Shown here one piece after another: positions 29,677-40,198 of a DNA stretch of 64,000 nt. The stretch lies in assembly GCF_014229095.1 (NCBI RefSeq), contig NZ_JAARZC010000003.1, forward strand, positions 416,082-480,081, written 5' to 3'. Source of the stretch: Listeria cossartiae subsp. cayugensis (GTDB taxonomy: Bacteria > Bacillota > Bacilli > Lactobacillales > Listeriaceae). Below the pieces are notes generated by a model. The model had not been told where the DNA came from. It saw only the letters and a program-made list of their open reading frames with translations, and did not search any database. How positions within the stretch are numbered: position 1 is the stretch's first letter; each line of letters begins with the position of its first letter. The translations under genes were made by a program, and so were the position numbers.

Positions 29677-29684
29677 AATTCAGG

Positions 29685-29714
29685 AAAGCCACCGCATGTT
29701 AGGTGGCTTTTTTT
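29685..29714 (+). terminator. Terminator of the glucan operon
   Basis: A 9-bp stem AAAGCCACC / GGTGGCTTT with an 8-nt loop, followed by a T-run. Confidence 0.9.
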
Positions 29715-29740
29715 GTCTGCACCAAAAATTATAGTATAAT
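29713..29740 (+). promoter_or_regulatory. Promoter of tatD
   Basis: TTGTCT, 16 nt, then TATAAT (29735-29740), directly after the upstream terminator. Confidence 0.6.
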
Positions 29741-29772
29741 AGAAGGAAATGATTTTATTAGGAGGAATTCCC

Positions 29773-30546
29773 ATGCTATTTGACACGCATGTACACCTCA
29801 ATGACGAGGCTTTTGACGATGATATAGAAGAAGTAATAAAACGTGCACAGGAAAACGATGTAACGCGTATGGCCGTTGTAGGCTTTAATAAGGAAACAAT
29901 CGACCGGGCCCTTAAATTAGCCGATAAATATGACTTTATCTCGCTAATCGTCGGCTGGCATCCAACAGACGCTATTACCTTTACAGACGAAGATTTGGAA
30001 TGGCTACGCGATCTCGCACTGACACATCCAAAAGTAGTTGCTTTAGGCGAAATGGGCTTGGATTACCACTGGGATACTTCACCAAAAGAAACGCAATTCG
30101 AGGTTTTTAGAAAACAAATCCGTTTAGCAAAAGAAGTGAATTTACCGATAGTCATTCATAATCGCGAAGCAACGGAATATGTTGTGCGGATTTTGCAAGA
30201 AGAACATGCCGAAGAAGTAGGCGGAATTATGCACTGTTTTGGTGAAAGTGTCGAAGTAATGGAGGCGTGCTTGGCGATGAATTTTTACATTTCATTCGGC
30301 GGGACAGTCACTTTTAAAAATGCCAAATTACCAAAAATTGCAGCTCAAGCTATACCAATTGACCGTTTATTAATAGAAACTGACGCTCCGTATCTTGCTC
30401 CAACGCCAAATCGTGGAAAAAGAAATGAACCTGCATACGTCAAGCTAGTTGCCGAAAAAATCGCCGAACTGAAAGAAATGAAATATAGCGAAATCGCTAC
30501 GCACTCAACAGAAAACGCGAAACGCCTATTTAAACTAAAAGATTGA
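29773..30546 (+). CDS. tatD: TatD-family metal-dependent DNase
   Basis: This 257-residue protein starts at the ATG at 29773, with GGAGG 7 nt upstream. An upstream frame extension lacks support. It shows the TatD motifs: FDTHVHL (metal ligands), GEMGLDYHW, IHNREA, GGIMHCFGE and ETDAPYLAP. Family members are Mg-dependent 3'-5' exonucleases/deoxyribonucleases. It is B. subtilis YabD by context and is followed by a 290-nt gap before yabE. Confidence 0.93.
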   Translation: MLFDTHVHLNDEAFDDDIEEVIKRAQENDVTRMAVVGFNKETIDRALKLADKYDFISLIVGWHPTDAITFTDEDLEWLRDLALTHPKVVALGEMGLDYHWDTSPKETQFEVFRKQIRLAKEVNLPIVIHNREATEYVVRILQEEHAEEVGGIMHCFGESVEVMEACLAMNFYISFGGTVTFKNAKLPKIAAQAIPIDRLLIETDAPYLAPTPNRGKRNEPAYVKLVAEKIAELKEMKYSEIATHSTENAKRLFKLKD

Positions 30547-30547
30547 T

Positions 30548-30564
30548 TGTAACATAATTGTAAT
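30548..30564. promoter_or_regulatory. Candidate WalR box
   Basis: TGTAAC-N5-TGTAAT matches the WalR (YycF) consensus TGTWAH-N5-TGTWAH at each position. It lies in the gap between tatD and the cell-wall gene yabE, 215 nt upstream of the -35 of the best yabE promoter. The distance makes direct control uncertain. Confidence 0.35.
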
Positions 30565-30778
30565 ATAAGGCCCAGTCTGTAACCCAATCTTAAGCTTAGC
30601 GGAGATAAAAATGACGACTGGGACAAAAACCCTTATTTTATGCCTACGACCAGAGACGTAGAAAAATGACACATTCCTGTTACATTTGACACTTTAAAAG
30701 AATAATATTTTTGAAAACGGCTTTATATCAACGTTTATCCATAAAGTTTGCGAAGATATGAACAATCTGTTGAAAAAA

Positions 30779-30808
30779 TTGACAGTTCTTCCCTCCCCTG
30801 TATATAAT
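30779..30808 (+). promoter_or_regulatory. Promoter of the yabE-like gene
   Basis: A perfect TTGACA (30779-30784), an 18-nt spacer and a perfect TATAAT (30803-30808). The 290-nt gap upstream also holds a long-range CCCAGTC/GACTGGG pairing (about 30571-30625) and a short CTACG/CGTAG hairpin, without a T-tract. Confidence 0.75.
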
Positions 30809-30837
30809 CACTAGCGAAGTAGAAAGGGGAGAAATAC

Positions 30838-32028
30838 ATGACCATGGAAAACAGCAGTAACGTAGCCCAATCATCAAAATGGAAATTACCAATCATGATT
30901 GCAGGATTTGTTATTGTAGTAGCATTGGTTTTTTATTTCGTTTTCGAAGGAACTAAAAACGATATCACTATAGTAAACGCTGGTGAAAAAATTGAATCAA
31001 GAACACATGCTAAAACTGTTGCTGAAGCATTAGACGAAGCAGGGATTAAAGTAAGTGAACGTGATGAGATTGCTCCAGGAAAAAATGCAGAAATCAAAGA
31101 CGGTATGGAAATTAAATATTTACCAGCTCGTCAAGTTACAATAAATGATAATGGTACGAAAAAAGACGTTTGGAGCACAAAAGCAAACGTATCTGACTTG
31201 CTAAAAGATGAAAATATTACAACTCGTCCGCAAGATGTACTAAACGTAGCATTAGACACTAAATTAAAAAATGGCCTTGAAATCAACATTGATCGTGCCA
31301 TTCAACTTTCCTTGCAAAACGGCGATAAAAAAGATACAGTATGGACAACAAAAACAAAAGTTAGTGATTTACTAACAGAGAAAAACATTAAACTTGATCA
31401 AGATGACCGCGTGTCACCTGCGAAAGACAGTAACTTAAAAGAAAAAATGACTGTACAAGTTACATATGTCGAGTCAAAAGCAGAAAAGAAAAACGAACAA
31501 GTTAAATTCGAAACAGTTTACAAAAATGACGATAGCCTAAACGAAGGTGATGAAAAAGTCGTTCAAGAAGGTAAACACGGTGAAAAAGTAGTTGAGTACA
31601 AAGTAACATTTGAAAATGGCAAAGAGAAAAAACGCGATGTCATTACAGAAAATGTCACTTCTAATAAAGTAGATAAAGTAGTTGCCCGCGGTACGAAAGC
31701 TAAACCCGTAGCGACTCAAGTATCCACTTCTAGCAGCAGCGCCCCATCTGGTGGCAAAACTTACAGAATGGAATCTACTGCCTATTCAGGTGGCGGAATT
31801 ACAGCTTACGGTATTAATTTAAGTGCCAATAAAGGACTAAAAGTAATTGCTGTTGACCCACGTGTTATTCCACTAGGCTCTAAAGTTTGGGTGGAAGGTT
31901 ACGGGGTAGCGATCGCTGGAGATACTGGCGGCGTTATCAAAGGAAATATCGTTGACGTATATTTCCCAAGTGAAAGTCAGTGCTATTCATGGGGTAGAAG
32001 AATGGTAACTGTCAAAGTGTTAGACTAA
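30838..32028 (+). CDS. yabE: YabE-like cell-wall protein with DUF348, G5 and 3D domains
   Basis: This 396-residue protein has one N-terminal membrane/signal segment (about 17-38), two to three DUF348 repeats (about 42-205; TVAEALDEAGIKV, VSDLL), a G5 domain (about 207-285) and a C-terminal 3D/Sps domain (about 305-396) with its three aspartates (VDPRVIPLG, AGDTGG, IVDVYF). The family includes RpfB-like muralytic proteins that cut peptidoglycan and promote resuscitation. The L. monocytogenes equivalent is Lmo0186. AAAGGGGAG precedes the ATG. Confidence 0.9.
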   Translation: MTMENSSNVAQSSKWKLPIMIAGFVIVVALVFYFVFEGTKNDITIVNAGEKIESRTHAKTVAEALDEAGIKVSERDEIAPGKNAEIKDGMEIKYLPARQVTINDNGTKKDVWSTKANVSDLLKDENITTRPQDVLNVALDTKLKNGLEINIDRAIQLSLQNGDKKDTVWTTKTKVSDLLTEKNIKLDQDDRVSPAKDSNLKEKMTVQVTYVESKAEKKNEQVKFETVYKNDDSLNEGDEKVVQEGKHGEKVVEYKVTFENGKEKKRDVITENVTSNKVDKVVARGTKAKPVATQVSTSSSSAPSGGKTYRMESTAYSGGGITAYGINLSANKGLKVIAVDPRVIPLGSKVWVEGYGVAIAGDTGGVIKGNIVDVYFPSESQCYSWGRRMVTVKVLD

Positions 32029-32036
32029 ATTCGTAT

Positions 32037-32071
32037 AAAAACGAGGCTGACTCATAGGGCCTCGTTTTTTC
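32037..32071 (+). terminator. Terminator after yabE-like gene
   Basis: An 11-bp stem AAAAACGAGGC / GCCTCGTTTTT with a T-rich tail. Confidence 0.88.
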
Positions 32072-32129
32072 TTTGCCCAAAATGTGGTATGATGGATTTA
32101 CTTATTTTATAAAAAAGGATGTAGTCATT

Positions 32130-33585
<1,456 letters not shown>

Positions 33586-33611
33586 TTTTTTCGAAAAAAG
33601 CGCTTTCTTAG

Positions 33612-33679
33612 TTGACAGTTAGCCCTTGCAACTGTTAAAATATTTGGTTATTGATTTCAGACCCGAACTATGCTATAAT
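33612..33679 (+). promoter_or_regulatory. Two tandem promoters of veg
   Basis: P1: TTGACA (33612-33617), 18 nt, TAAAAT (33636-33641). P2: TTGATT (33651-33656), 17 nt, TATAAT (33674-33679) with an extended TGC. The pair fits the very high expression known for veg in B. subtilis. Confidence 0.7.
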
Positions 33680-33703
33680 AGTTATTAGTGAGGTGGAAAA
33701 TAA

Positions 33704-33961
33704 ATGCCAAAAACCATTGCAAGCATTAAGATGAATTTAGATTCTAGATTAGGTAAAGCATTGACATTGAAAGCAAACGGTGGTCGTAAGAAAACGATTG
33801 AACGTTGCGGTATCCTAGCTGAAACATATCCATCCGTTTTCATTGTGGAACTTGATCAAGATGAAAACAACTTCGAAAGAGTATCCTACAGTTACACGGA
33901 TATCCTAACAGACGCAGTAGAACTTGTATTTACAGATGATAATAAAGAATTAGCTTTGTAA
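33704..33961 (+). CDS. veg: Veg protein
   Basis: This 85-residue protein is highly conserved in Firmicutes ([18 protein letters not shown], then KANGGRKKT). In B. subtilis it stimulates biofilm matrix genes by antagonising SinR. The protein has a KOW/SH3-like barrel. GAGGTGG precedes the ATG. It has its own tandem promoters and terminator. Confidence 0.93.
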   Translation: MPKTIASIKMNLDSRLGKALTLKANGGRKKTIERCGILAETYPSVFIVELDQDENNFERVSYSYTDILTDAVELVFTDDNKELAL

Positions 33962-33974
33962 TGAAGCTGAAGTA

Positions 33975-34003
33975 GCCGAACCATCTAATGTGGTTCGGTT
34001 TTT
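33975..34003 (+). terminator. Terminator of veg
   Basis: An 8-bp stem CCGAACCA / TGGTTCGG with a 7-nt loop and TTTTT. Confidence 0.85.
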
Positions 34004-34099
34004 GCTTTACATAGAAGTAGTTTTGGGCCGCTAGCTACATATTTTTTCTTTCATATGATAGAATAGAAAAAGAGATTTTGAACGCGGAGGCCAAGAAAA

Positions 34100-34975
34100 A
34101 TGAAAATAAGCATAACAGCACCAGCTAAAATTAATCTTTCACTTGATGCGCTGTACAAACGTGAAGACGGCTACCATGAAGTGGAAATGGTGATGACAAC
34201 AATAGACCTTGCTGACAGATTATACTTAGAACGCTTAGACGAGGACAAAATTGTGCTGGACGTAAAAGCGCATTTTATTCCAGAAGATCGTCGTAACTTA
34301 ATTTATCAAGCGGCCCTCCTTTTGAAAAAGCGTTTTGACGTGAAAATGGGTGTGCGCATCACGATTGATAAGCATATCCCAGTTTCTGCTGGACTTGCTG
34401 GTGGTAGTTCGGATGCAGCTGCAGCGCTCAAAGGGTTAAATATTATTTGGGAACTCGGTCTTTCGATAGAAGAAATTGCTGAAATAAGTTCAGAAATTGG
34501 CTCAGATATCGCATTTTGCGTTTACGGCGGAACAGCCCTTGCAACAGGGCGTGGTGAGAAGATTTCCGCATTACCTAATATTCCCGGTTGCTGGATTGTG
34601 CTTGCAAAACCGAGTATCAGCGTATCAACCCCAACCATTTATAAAGAATTACAAGTAGACAACGTAGAGCATCCCGACACAGAAAAAATGATAGAATCCA
34701 TCAAAAAAGGTGATTTAGATGGGATTTTTGCAGCTACAGGAAATGTTTTAGAATCTGTGACGCTAGAAAAAAATCCACAAGTGAAACGCATAAAAGATCG
34801 GATGTTAGCGTTTGGTGCTGAGGCGGCTTTAATGAGTGGTAGCGGCCCAACAGTATTTGCGCTTATCAAACAGTACTCCAGAGCAAAACGTGTCTATAAC
34901 GGCTTACGTGGCTTTTGTGAGGAAGTTTATATGGTAAGGCCTTGGAGTGAAGGCGAGAACGATACAAATAATTAA
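34100..34975 (+). CDS. ispE: 4-diphosphocytidyl-2-C-methyl-D-erythritol kinase
   Basis: This 291-residue GHMP kinase of the non-mevalonate isoprenoid pathway has PAKINLSLD at the start, the ATP-binding loop [16 protein letters not shown] and a C-terminal [10 protein letters not shown] motif. It phosphorylates CDP-methylerythritol. GGAGG is upstream. Listeria of this group carry both isoprenoid pathways. Eighteen nt separate it from the ChbG-like gene. Confidence 0.95.
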   Translation: MKISITAPAKINLSLDALYKREDGYHEVEMVMTTIDLADRLYLERLDEDKIVLDVKAHFIPEDRRNLIYQAALLLKKRFDVKMGVRITIDKHIPVSAGLAGGSSDAAAALKGLNIIWELGLSIEEIAEISSEIGSDIAFCVYGGTALATGRGEKISALPNIPGCWIVLAKPSISVSTPTIYKELQVDNVEHPDTEKMIESIKKGDLDGIFAATGNVLESVTLEKNPQVKRIKDRMLAFGAEAALMSGSGPTVFALIKQYSRAKRVYNGLRGFCEEVYMVRPWSEGENDTNN

Positions 34976-34993
34976 TGTGGAGGGGTCAAAGAA

Positions 34994-35731
34994 ATGAAAA
35001 TTATTTTTAATGCAGATGATTTTGGAATTAGCCCAGGAGCAGTTTATGGTATTTTAGAGTCTTACAAACGAGGCGTCGTAAAATCTACAACTTTGCTTGC
35101 TAATAGCCCGGCGTTTGATTTGGCGGTAGAAGTAGCGAAAGAAAACCCAGGTCTGGATATCGGTGCGCATTTGACCCTAACATTTGGATCGCCAGTTCTT
35201 CAAGGTTTAGAAACATTAACGGATGATGATGGCCGTTTCCGTAGAAATTATACGGCGCTCGAATCAGGCTTAGCTGATGTGGATATGGACGAAGTAGAAC
35301 GCGAATTAACCGCGCAGATTGAGAAAATCCTAGATGCCGGCATTACTATTTCTCATTTTGATACGCACCATTCAATCGAACCATTAATTTTCCCCGTACA
35401 ACATAAACTAGCAGAAAAATATGGTGTGAGCATCCGACGTCATGCAGATGTTACTGATTTTGGTGCTATTAAAACACCTGATTTATTTGCGACAGAGTTT
35501 TATGCAGAGGGTGTTTCCTTTGAAACGATTAAAAAGTTAGTACAAGAGCATATTGGAACAAACGATGTAGTGGAAGTAATGACCCATCCAGCATTTATCG
35601 ATGAAACATTACGCGAAATATCTAGTTACGTAGAGCCGCGCATCAAAGAAGTTTCCATTCTCACTTCAAGAGAATTACAAGCATATTTAGGCCAACAAGA
35701 AGTAGAGATTATTAGTTTCCGTGATTTATAA
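34994..35731 (+). CDS. YdjC/ChbG-family carbohydrate deacetylase
   Basis: This 245-residue cytosolic protein carries the family metal/catalytic motifs NADDFGIS, IGAHLTLT and FDTHHSI. ChbG removes an acetyl group from N,N'-diacetylchitobiose or its phosphate. The Listeria substrate is not known. GGAGGGG precedes the ATG. The gene sits between ispE and purR with no sugar operon nearby. Confidence 0.88.
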   Translation: MKIIFNADDFGISPGAVYGILESYKRGVVKSTTLLANSPAFDLAVEVAKENPGLDIGAHLTLTFGSPVLQGLETLTDDDGRFRRNYTALESGLADVDMDEVERELTAQIEKILDAGITISHFDTHHSIEPLIFPVQHKLAEKYGVSIRRHADVTDFGAIKTPDLFATEFYAEGVSFETIKKLVQEHIGTNDVVEVMTHPAFIDETLREISSYVEPRIKEVSILTSRELQAYLGQQEVEIISFRDL

Positions 35732-35740
35732 GAGCATTGG

Positions 35741-35773
35741 CCTGTCAAAGGATGTTTATTTGGCAGGTTTTTT
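35741..35773 (+). terminator. Terminator after ChbG-like gene
   Basis: A 9-bp stem CCTGTCAAA / TTTGGCAGG (one G-U) followed by TTTTTT. Confidence 0.85.
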
Positions 35774-35794
35774 AGTGCGTTAAAATAATAAATG

Positions 35795-35824
35795 TTGTCA
35801 ATTTTATAGAAAACGTTTTATAAT
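35795..35824 (+). promoter_or_regulatory. Promoter of purR
   Basis: TTGTCA, 18 nt, TATAAT. A palindrome AAAACGTTTT lies in the spacer, and ATACGGA is repeated twice downstream (35832-35838 and 35865-35871). Either may be a binding site; neither fits the PurBox consensus well. Confidence 0.6.
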
Positions 35825-35894
35825 AGAGAAAATACGGACAAAATACGTGAAATTGCTTTTTAATATACGGAATTTTATCAAAGGGAGAGAGATT

Positions 35895-36713
35895 ATGAAG
35901 ATTCGTCGCAGTGAACGATTAATTGATATGACGCAGTTTCTATTATCGCATCCGCGCAAGTTAGTGCCGCTTACGATGTTTGCTGAACGTTATGGCTCAG
36001 CTAAGTCTTCTATTAGTGAAGATTTAGTCATCATAAAGAAAACGTTTGAAGACAGAGGAATTGGTACGCTGGAAACAGTTCCGGGTGCAGCTGGTGGTGT
36101 GCAGTACATTTCGATAGCGGGAAATGATGATGTACTGGATTTTGTGCACACATTATGTAATAGAATTGCGGAACCCAACCGTTTGCTTCCAGGAGGCTAT
36201 TTGTACCTATCTGATTTGCTAGGAGAACCAGTAACGCTCAAAGCAATTGGTAAAATTTTAGCTACGAAATTCAATAACCAAAAAATAGATGCGATTATGA
36301 CTGTTGCAACAAAAGGTATTCCGATTGCGCAAGCCGTTGCAGAGCATTTAAGCGTCCCGTTTGTTATTGTGCGTCGTGATAGCAAAGTTACAGAAGGCTC
36401 GACGGTGAGCATTAACTATGTTTCCGGTTCATCCAAACGAATCGAAAAAATGGAACTATCCAAACGCAGCCTAGCAGAAGGCTCCAACGTAGTAATCGTG
36501 GATGACTTTATGAAAGCTGGCGGAACAATTAACGGAATGAAAAATCTGCTAGAAGAATTTAACGCGCATCTAGTAGGAATTGGCGTACTAGTCGAATCCG
36601 AATACGCGGAAGAACGCTTAGTAGATGATTACGTATCGCTCGTAAAAATAAAAAATGTCAACATGAAAGAAAAACAAATAGAAGTAGTCGATGGTAATTA
36701 CTTTAATAGTTAA
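35895..36713 (+). CDS. purR: Purine operon repressor PurR
   Basis: This 272-residue protein starts at the ATG at 35895 with GGGAGAGA upstream. The open frame extends 16 codons further without support. It has an N-terminal winged helix (MKIRRSERLIDMTQFLL...) fused to a phosphoribosyltransferase-like domain with the PRPP loop VIVDDFMKAGGT, which senses PRPP and has no enzyme activity in B. subtilis. It controls purine synthesis genes. Terminator at 36718-36740. Confidence 0.95.
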   Translation: MKIRRSERLIDMTQFLLSHPRKLVPLTMFAERYGSAKSSISEDLVIIKKTFEDRGIGTLETVPGAAGGVQYISIAGNDDVLDFVHTLCNRIAEPNRLLPGGYLYLSDLLGEPVTLKAIGKILATKFNNQKIDAIMTVATKGIPIAQAVAEHLSVPFVIVRRDSKVTEGSTVSINYVSGSSKRIEKMELSKRSLAEGSNVVIVDDFMKAGGTINGMKNLLEEFNAHLVGIGVLVESEYAEERLVDDYVSLVKIKNVNMKEKQIEVVDGNYFNS

Positions 36714-36717
36714 TTTT

Positions 36718-36740
36718 CAAACCCTGGAAACTTTCCGGGG
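36718..36740 (+). terminator. Terminator of purR
   Basis: A compact stem ACCCTGGAAA / TTTCCGGGGT with almost no loop, followed by TTTTTATTTTT. Confidence 0.75.
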
Positions 36741-36886
36741 TTTTTATTTTTCGCGGATAAAGGCAAAAAACAAATCAGCCTTGCGATGTACTTCACTCAT
36801 TTAACTTTTATGGTAGAATGGATTCTATCGTTACTACATAATAAAATTCAAAGCTTCTACACTTTAGAAGCAGAAGGAGAACATTC

Positions 36887-37564
36887 ATGAAAAAATGGGT
36901 TAAATGGTTAATTGTTATCGTTATTATTGCAGTAGTAGCCGTTGGTGCGGTTTTCTTACTGTCGAAAAATAGTGGCTCCGTAACACAAGAAAAATTAGTT
37001 ACAGCTAAAGTAAAACAAGGAGATTTGAAAATCAATGCTACAGGAACCGGCGCGATCTCCCCGAAAAACACACAAGTTCCAGATTACGACGAACTTCAAT
37101 TAGTAGCACAAATGGACGAACTTGATATTCCAAACATCAAGAAAGACCAAGAAGTAAAAGTTACAGTAACAGCACTTCCTGACAAAACTTACACAGGGAA
37201 AGTGAAAGAAATCGCAGAACAAGGCCAAGTTCAAAACGGTGTATCTAGCTTCTCTGTAATCATTTCACTTGATAAAACAGACGACTTAAAAGCAGGTATG
37301 ACTGCCGATGCTTCCATTTTAGTGAGAGAGAAAAAAGACGCACTATACGTACCAATTGAAGCTGTTCAAAAAGACAGTGACGACAAATATTACGTACTAG
37401 TTCCAGAAGAAAAAGACAATGGTCAAACGAAAAAAGTGAAGAAATTCGTAGAAACTGGTCTTCATAACGAAGATAATATCGAAATCACTAAAGGCGTTAA
37501 AAAAGACGAAAAAGTAATCCTTCCTACACAAGAAACTTCTACGGTTCCAGGTGCTCCTAGCTAA
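36887..37564 (+). CDS. Membrane fusion protein of a MacB/YknXYZ-type efflux system
   Basis: This 225-residue protein has one N-terminal membrane anchor (about 7-28) and a periplasmic-adaptor fold: beta-barrel and barrel-sandwich elements. It is shorter than usual HlyD/MacA/YknX proteins and seems to lack the long coiled-coil hairpin. AGAAGGAGA precedes the ATG, preceded by a small GCTTCT/AGAAGC hairpin and a candidate extended -10 (TGGTAGAAT, 36811-36819). It is the first gene of a three-gene unit with an ABC ATPase and permease. The exported compound is unknown; B. subtilis YknXYZ protects against the SdpC toxin. Confidence 0.85.
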   Translation: MKKWVKWLIVIVIIAVVAVGAVFLLSKNSGSVTQEKLVTAKVKQGDLKINATGTGAISPKNTQVPDYDELQLVAQMDELDIPNIKKDQEVKVTVTALPDKTYTGKVKEIAEQGQVQNGVSSFSVIISLDKTDDLKAGMTADASILVREKKDALYVPIEAVQKDSDDKYYVLVPEEKDNGQTKKVKKFVETGLHNEDNIEITKGVKKDEKVILPTQETSTVPGAPS

Positions 37565-37612
37565 GTTTTTTGTAAGTACAAATCAGACAAATTGTATGAA
37601 GGAGGGATAAAC

Positions 37613-38305
37613 ATGCCAAAACCGCTAATTGACATGAAAAATTTAACAAAAACGTATACGCTAGGCGGAGAAACTTTTAAAGCATTAGACGATGTTACTT
37701 TTACCGTTGAGCAAGGTGAGTTTTTATCCATCGTGGGCCCGTCCGGTTCCGGTAAATCCACTTTAATGAATATGATTGGTTGTTTAGACGTTCCGGATAA
37801 AGGCAGCTATCATCTTGATGACGTAGATGTTTTTAAACTAAGTGACAATAAACTATCCGAAATCAGAAACAAAAAAATCGGCTTTATTTTCCAGCAGTTT
37901 AATTTGCTTCCAAAATTATCTGCTTTTGAAAACGTGGAACTTCCACTGATTTATGCAGGATTAAGTGTTTCTGCTCGAGAAAAAGCCGCAATCGAATGTT
38001 TAGAAAAAGTAGGCTTGCTTGAAAAACGCAGAAACCTACCAACACAACTTTCTGGTGGACAACAACAACGTGTCGCTATCGCTAGAGCACTTGCTGGAAA
38101 TCCGCAAATTTTGCTAGCAGATGAGCCAACTGGTGCACTTGATTCGAAAACAGGTAAAGAAGTAATGGGAATCTTGCAAGAATTGAATCGTGCGGGCAAT
38201 ACAATCGTAATGATTACGCATGATCCAACTATCGCCTCTTACGGTACAAGAAGTATCCGTATTCAAGATGGTAAATTATTCCACGAGGAGGCGACACAAG
38301 CATGA
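37613..38305 (+). CDS. ABC transporter ATPase (MacB/YknY type)
   Basis: This 230-residue ATPase starts at the ATG at 37613 with GGAGGG upstream. Walker [11 protein letters not shown]-loop FQQFN, signature LSGGQQQR and Walker [13 protein letters not shown] are intact. It is of the LolD/MacB subfamily that powers mechanotransmission-type transport rather than direct translocation. The stop overlaps the next gene by 4 nt. Confidence 0.94.
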   Translation: MPKPLIDMKNLTKTYTLGGETFKALDDVTFTVEQGEFLSIVGPSGSGKSTLMNMIGCLDVPDKGSYHLDDVDVFKLSDNKLSEIRNKKIGFIFQQFNLLPKLSAFENVELPLIYAGLSVSAREKAAIECLEKVGLLEKRRNLPTQLSGGQQQRVAIARALAGNPQILLADEPTGALDSKTGKEVMGILQELNRAGNTIVMITHDPTIASYGTRSIRIQDGKLFHEEATQA

Positions 38306-39513
38306 GCGTTCTCCAAAGTATGAAAATGGCATGGAAACAATTGAAAGCAAGTAAATTAAGATCATTTCTAACCATGCTAGGTATTATTATCGGTGTTGCA
38401 TCCGTTATTCTCTTAGTTTCACTAGGAAATGGTGTAACCAAAGAAGTCGACGATCAAATGGGCGATTTAGGTTCGAACTTAATTACCGTAGTGAATAGCT
38501 CCGTTAATCCGAACGACAAATATACGTATGATGAAGTAATGAAATATCAAAATATCGATGGCGTCAAAAGTGTTTCTCCAGAATTATCTGGTCAAGTGAA
38601 TGCAACTTTTGACTATAAGAGTTCAAGCAATAAAGTAATCGGAACGAATGACCAGTACAAGGCCGCACGTAGCCTAGAAATGAAAGAAGGGCGTTTCCTA
38701 CTACCTATTGATACTGAATATGGCCAGAAAGTAGCTGTAATCGGTTCTACGGTAGCGAGCGACCTATTTGGTTTCGGTGATCCGATTGGCGAGACAGTAA
38801 GATTGAATGGAATGCCTTATAAAGTTGTTGGCGTGCTAAAAGAAAAAGGTGCTTCGATGATGGGGTCTAGTGATGACCAAATCTTCATTCCGATTTCTTC
38901 CGCACAAAGACTGCTAAAAGATACAAATGTCCGCACAATCTATGTAGAAACGAAATCGGCTGAAGATGTTGATTTTGTTGTAAATACTTTAGAATCTCGT
39001 CTTGCAATTAAATTCGGTGACGAAAAAGAACAAGAAGAAAAAGCTGCTTCTTCTGCACAAATGGGACCATCTTATCAAGTAATCAATCAACAAGAAATTC
39101 TTAATGCCTTTAACACTATTAGTACAACGCTAACTACTGCGCTTGGTGCAATTGCTGCCATCTCGCTTGTTGTTGGTGGTATCGGAATTATGAACATAAT
39201 GCTAGTTTCTGTCAGTGAGAGAACGAGAGAAATCGGTATAAGAAAAGCGCTCGGAGCTAAAAAACGAGCTATTCTATTACAATTCCTCATTGAATCAATC
39301 GTTATTAGTGTTTGTGGCGGTGTCATTGGAATACTGATCGGCGTGTCGGGAGCGTTAATATTCGGCTCTGTCGCAGGTATATCCTCAGGAATAACAGCGG
39401 GAACCATTATCTTCTCCTTTGTCTTCTCTTTATGTATTGGGGTAATATTTGGTATCGCGCCTGCCAACAAGGCATCAAAATTAAGACCAATTGACGCTTT
39501 AAGATCTGAGTAA
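38302..39513 (+). CDS. ABC transporter permease (MacB/YknZ type)
   Basis: This 403-residue protein has one N-terminal helix (about 20-42), a large extracellular MacB_PCD domain (about 45-270) and three C-terminal helices with an FtsX fold (LVVGGIGIMNIMLVSVSERTREIGIRKALG family motif region, about 290-330). The ATGA overlap with the ATPase gene indicates coupling. It completes a tripartite efflux or export system. Confidence 0.94.
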   Translation: MSVLQSMKMAWKQLKASKLRSFLTMLGIIIGVASVILLVSLGNGVTKEVDDQMGDLGSNLITVVNSSVNPNDKYTYDEVMKYQNIDGVKSVSPELSGQVNATFDYKSSSNKVIGTNDQYKAARSLEMKEGRFLLPIDTEYGQKVAVIGSTVASDLFGFGDPIGETVRLNGMPYKVVGVLKEKGASMMGSSDDQIFIPISSAQRLLKDTNVRTIYVETKSAEDVDFVVNTLESRLAIKFGDEKEQEEKAASSAQMGPSYQVINQQEILNAFNTISTTLTTALGAIAAISLVVGGIGIMNIMLVSVSERTREIGIRKALGAKKRAILLQFLIESIVISVCGGVIGILIGVSGALIFGSVAGISSGITAGTIIFSFVFSLCIGVIFGIAPANKASKLRPIDALRSE

Positions 39514-39515
39514 AC

Positions 39516-39557
39516 AAAAAAGAAATCCGGAATAGTCTGTTTCGGGTTTCTTTTTTT
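39516..39557 (+). terminator. Terminator of the efflux operon
   Basis: A stem of about 16 pairs (AAAAAAGAAATCCGGA with its partner, two G-U) and a long T-run. Confidence 0.88.
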
Positions 39558-39757
39558 TACAAAATTAATCTATAGGATGTCTTGTCATCTATATTTAATC
39601 TTTTTGTCACAATTAAACGCTTTCAAAATCCGCTTTCGATAAAAATTTGATAAAAAAGTGAAATTAATTCTCAAATCATGCATTAGAATGGGATTTTTGG
39701 GGTATACAGTATTTGTTGACTAATTGGAACAAGAGGGATAGAGAAGTATAATATTGT

Positions 39758-40046
39758 AAATATATGAGCTATGAAAACTCATATATTTCTCGTTTATTGT
39801 ATACAATTATTTTTTAGAAATGATAAATTTAGCACCGTTTCACTGGTGTTATTGCCTATAAAATAGTATGATGATTACATCATGATACTGTAATGGCAAT
39901 GGTTTTGAGGTTTTTATACATATAATGATAAATATTGTATACAAAACAAAAACTAGAAGGAACAATCTGAAAATGTCAACGTTTTTCCAAAAAAAACTAT
40001 TTTTTTTAGATTACAATTCACAAAGTTGTCAAATTTAGTTTTTTTT
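39758..40046. other. Structured intergenic region upstream of spoVG (possible ncRNA or leader)
   Basis: The 0.64-kb gap between the efflux operon and spoVG has no credible ORF but is rich in symmetric elements. There is an 11-bp perfect inverted repeat AAATATATGAG/CTCATATATTT (39758-39788), two TTGTATACAA palindromes (39797-39806, 39935-39944) and a nested hairpin ATTGCC...GGCAAT (39851-39900) with an inner AGTAT-ATGAT/ATCAT-ATACT stem. A terminator-like A8CTA...TTAGT8 pair spans 39989-40046. Together they suggest a small RNA or a multi-site control region. No Rfam identity is recognised. Confidence 0.35.
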
Positions 40047-40198
40047 ATTATTATGTTCATAGGGAAGAATTTTACGTGAATATTGCTTGCTTATAAAAGT
40101 AATTTTTTCTATGGGGGAATTTTTCTCGAGTGTGTGTACTTAAGTTGCATGTGAGCATTGTTTACTAGCAGCGCAACTAGATTAAGGTGGTGAAGATA

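Noticed and set aside
35830..35872. PurBox upstream of purR
   Set aside because: Two ATACGGA repeats are present, but they match the PurBox core CCGAAC at only about four of six positions, so they are mentioned only as a repeat.
39716..39752. TTGACT ... TATAAT as a promoter in the spoVG upstream gap
   Set aside because: The spacer is 25 nt, too long for sigma-A. TTGGAA at 39724 gives a 17-nt spacer but is a weak -35, so no promoter is called.
40093..40120. Sigma-H-type promoter before spoVG, as in B. subtilis
   Set aside because: An AAAGTAATT and a GGGGAAT element exist, but the spacer is about 9 nt instead of 11-12 and the -35 has a mismatch.
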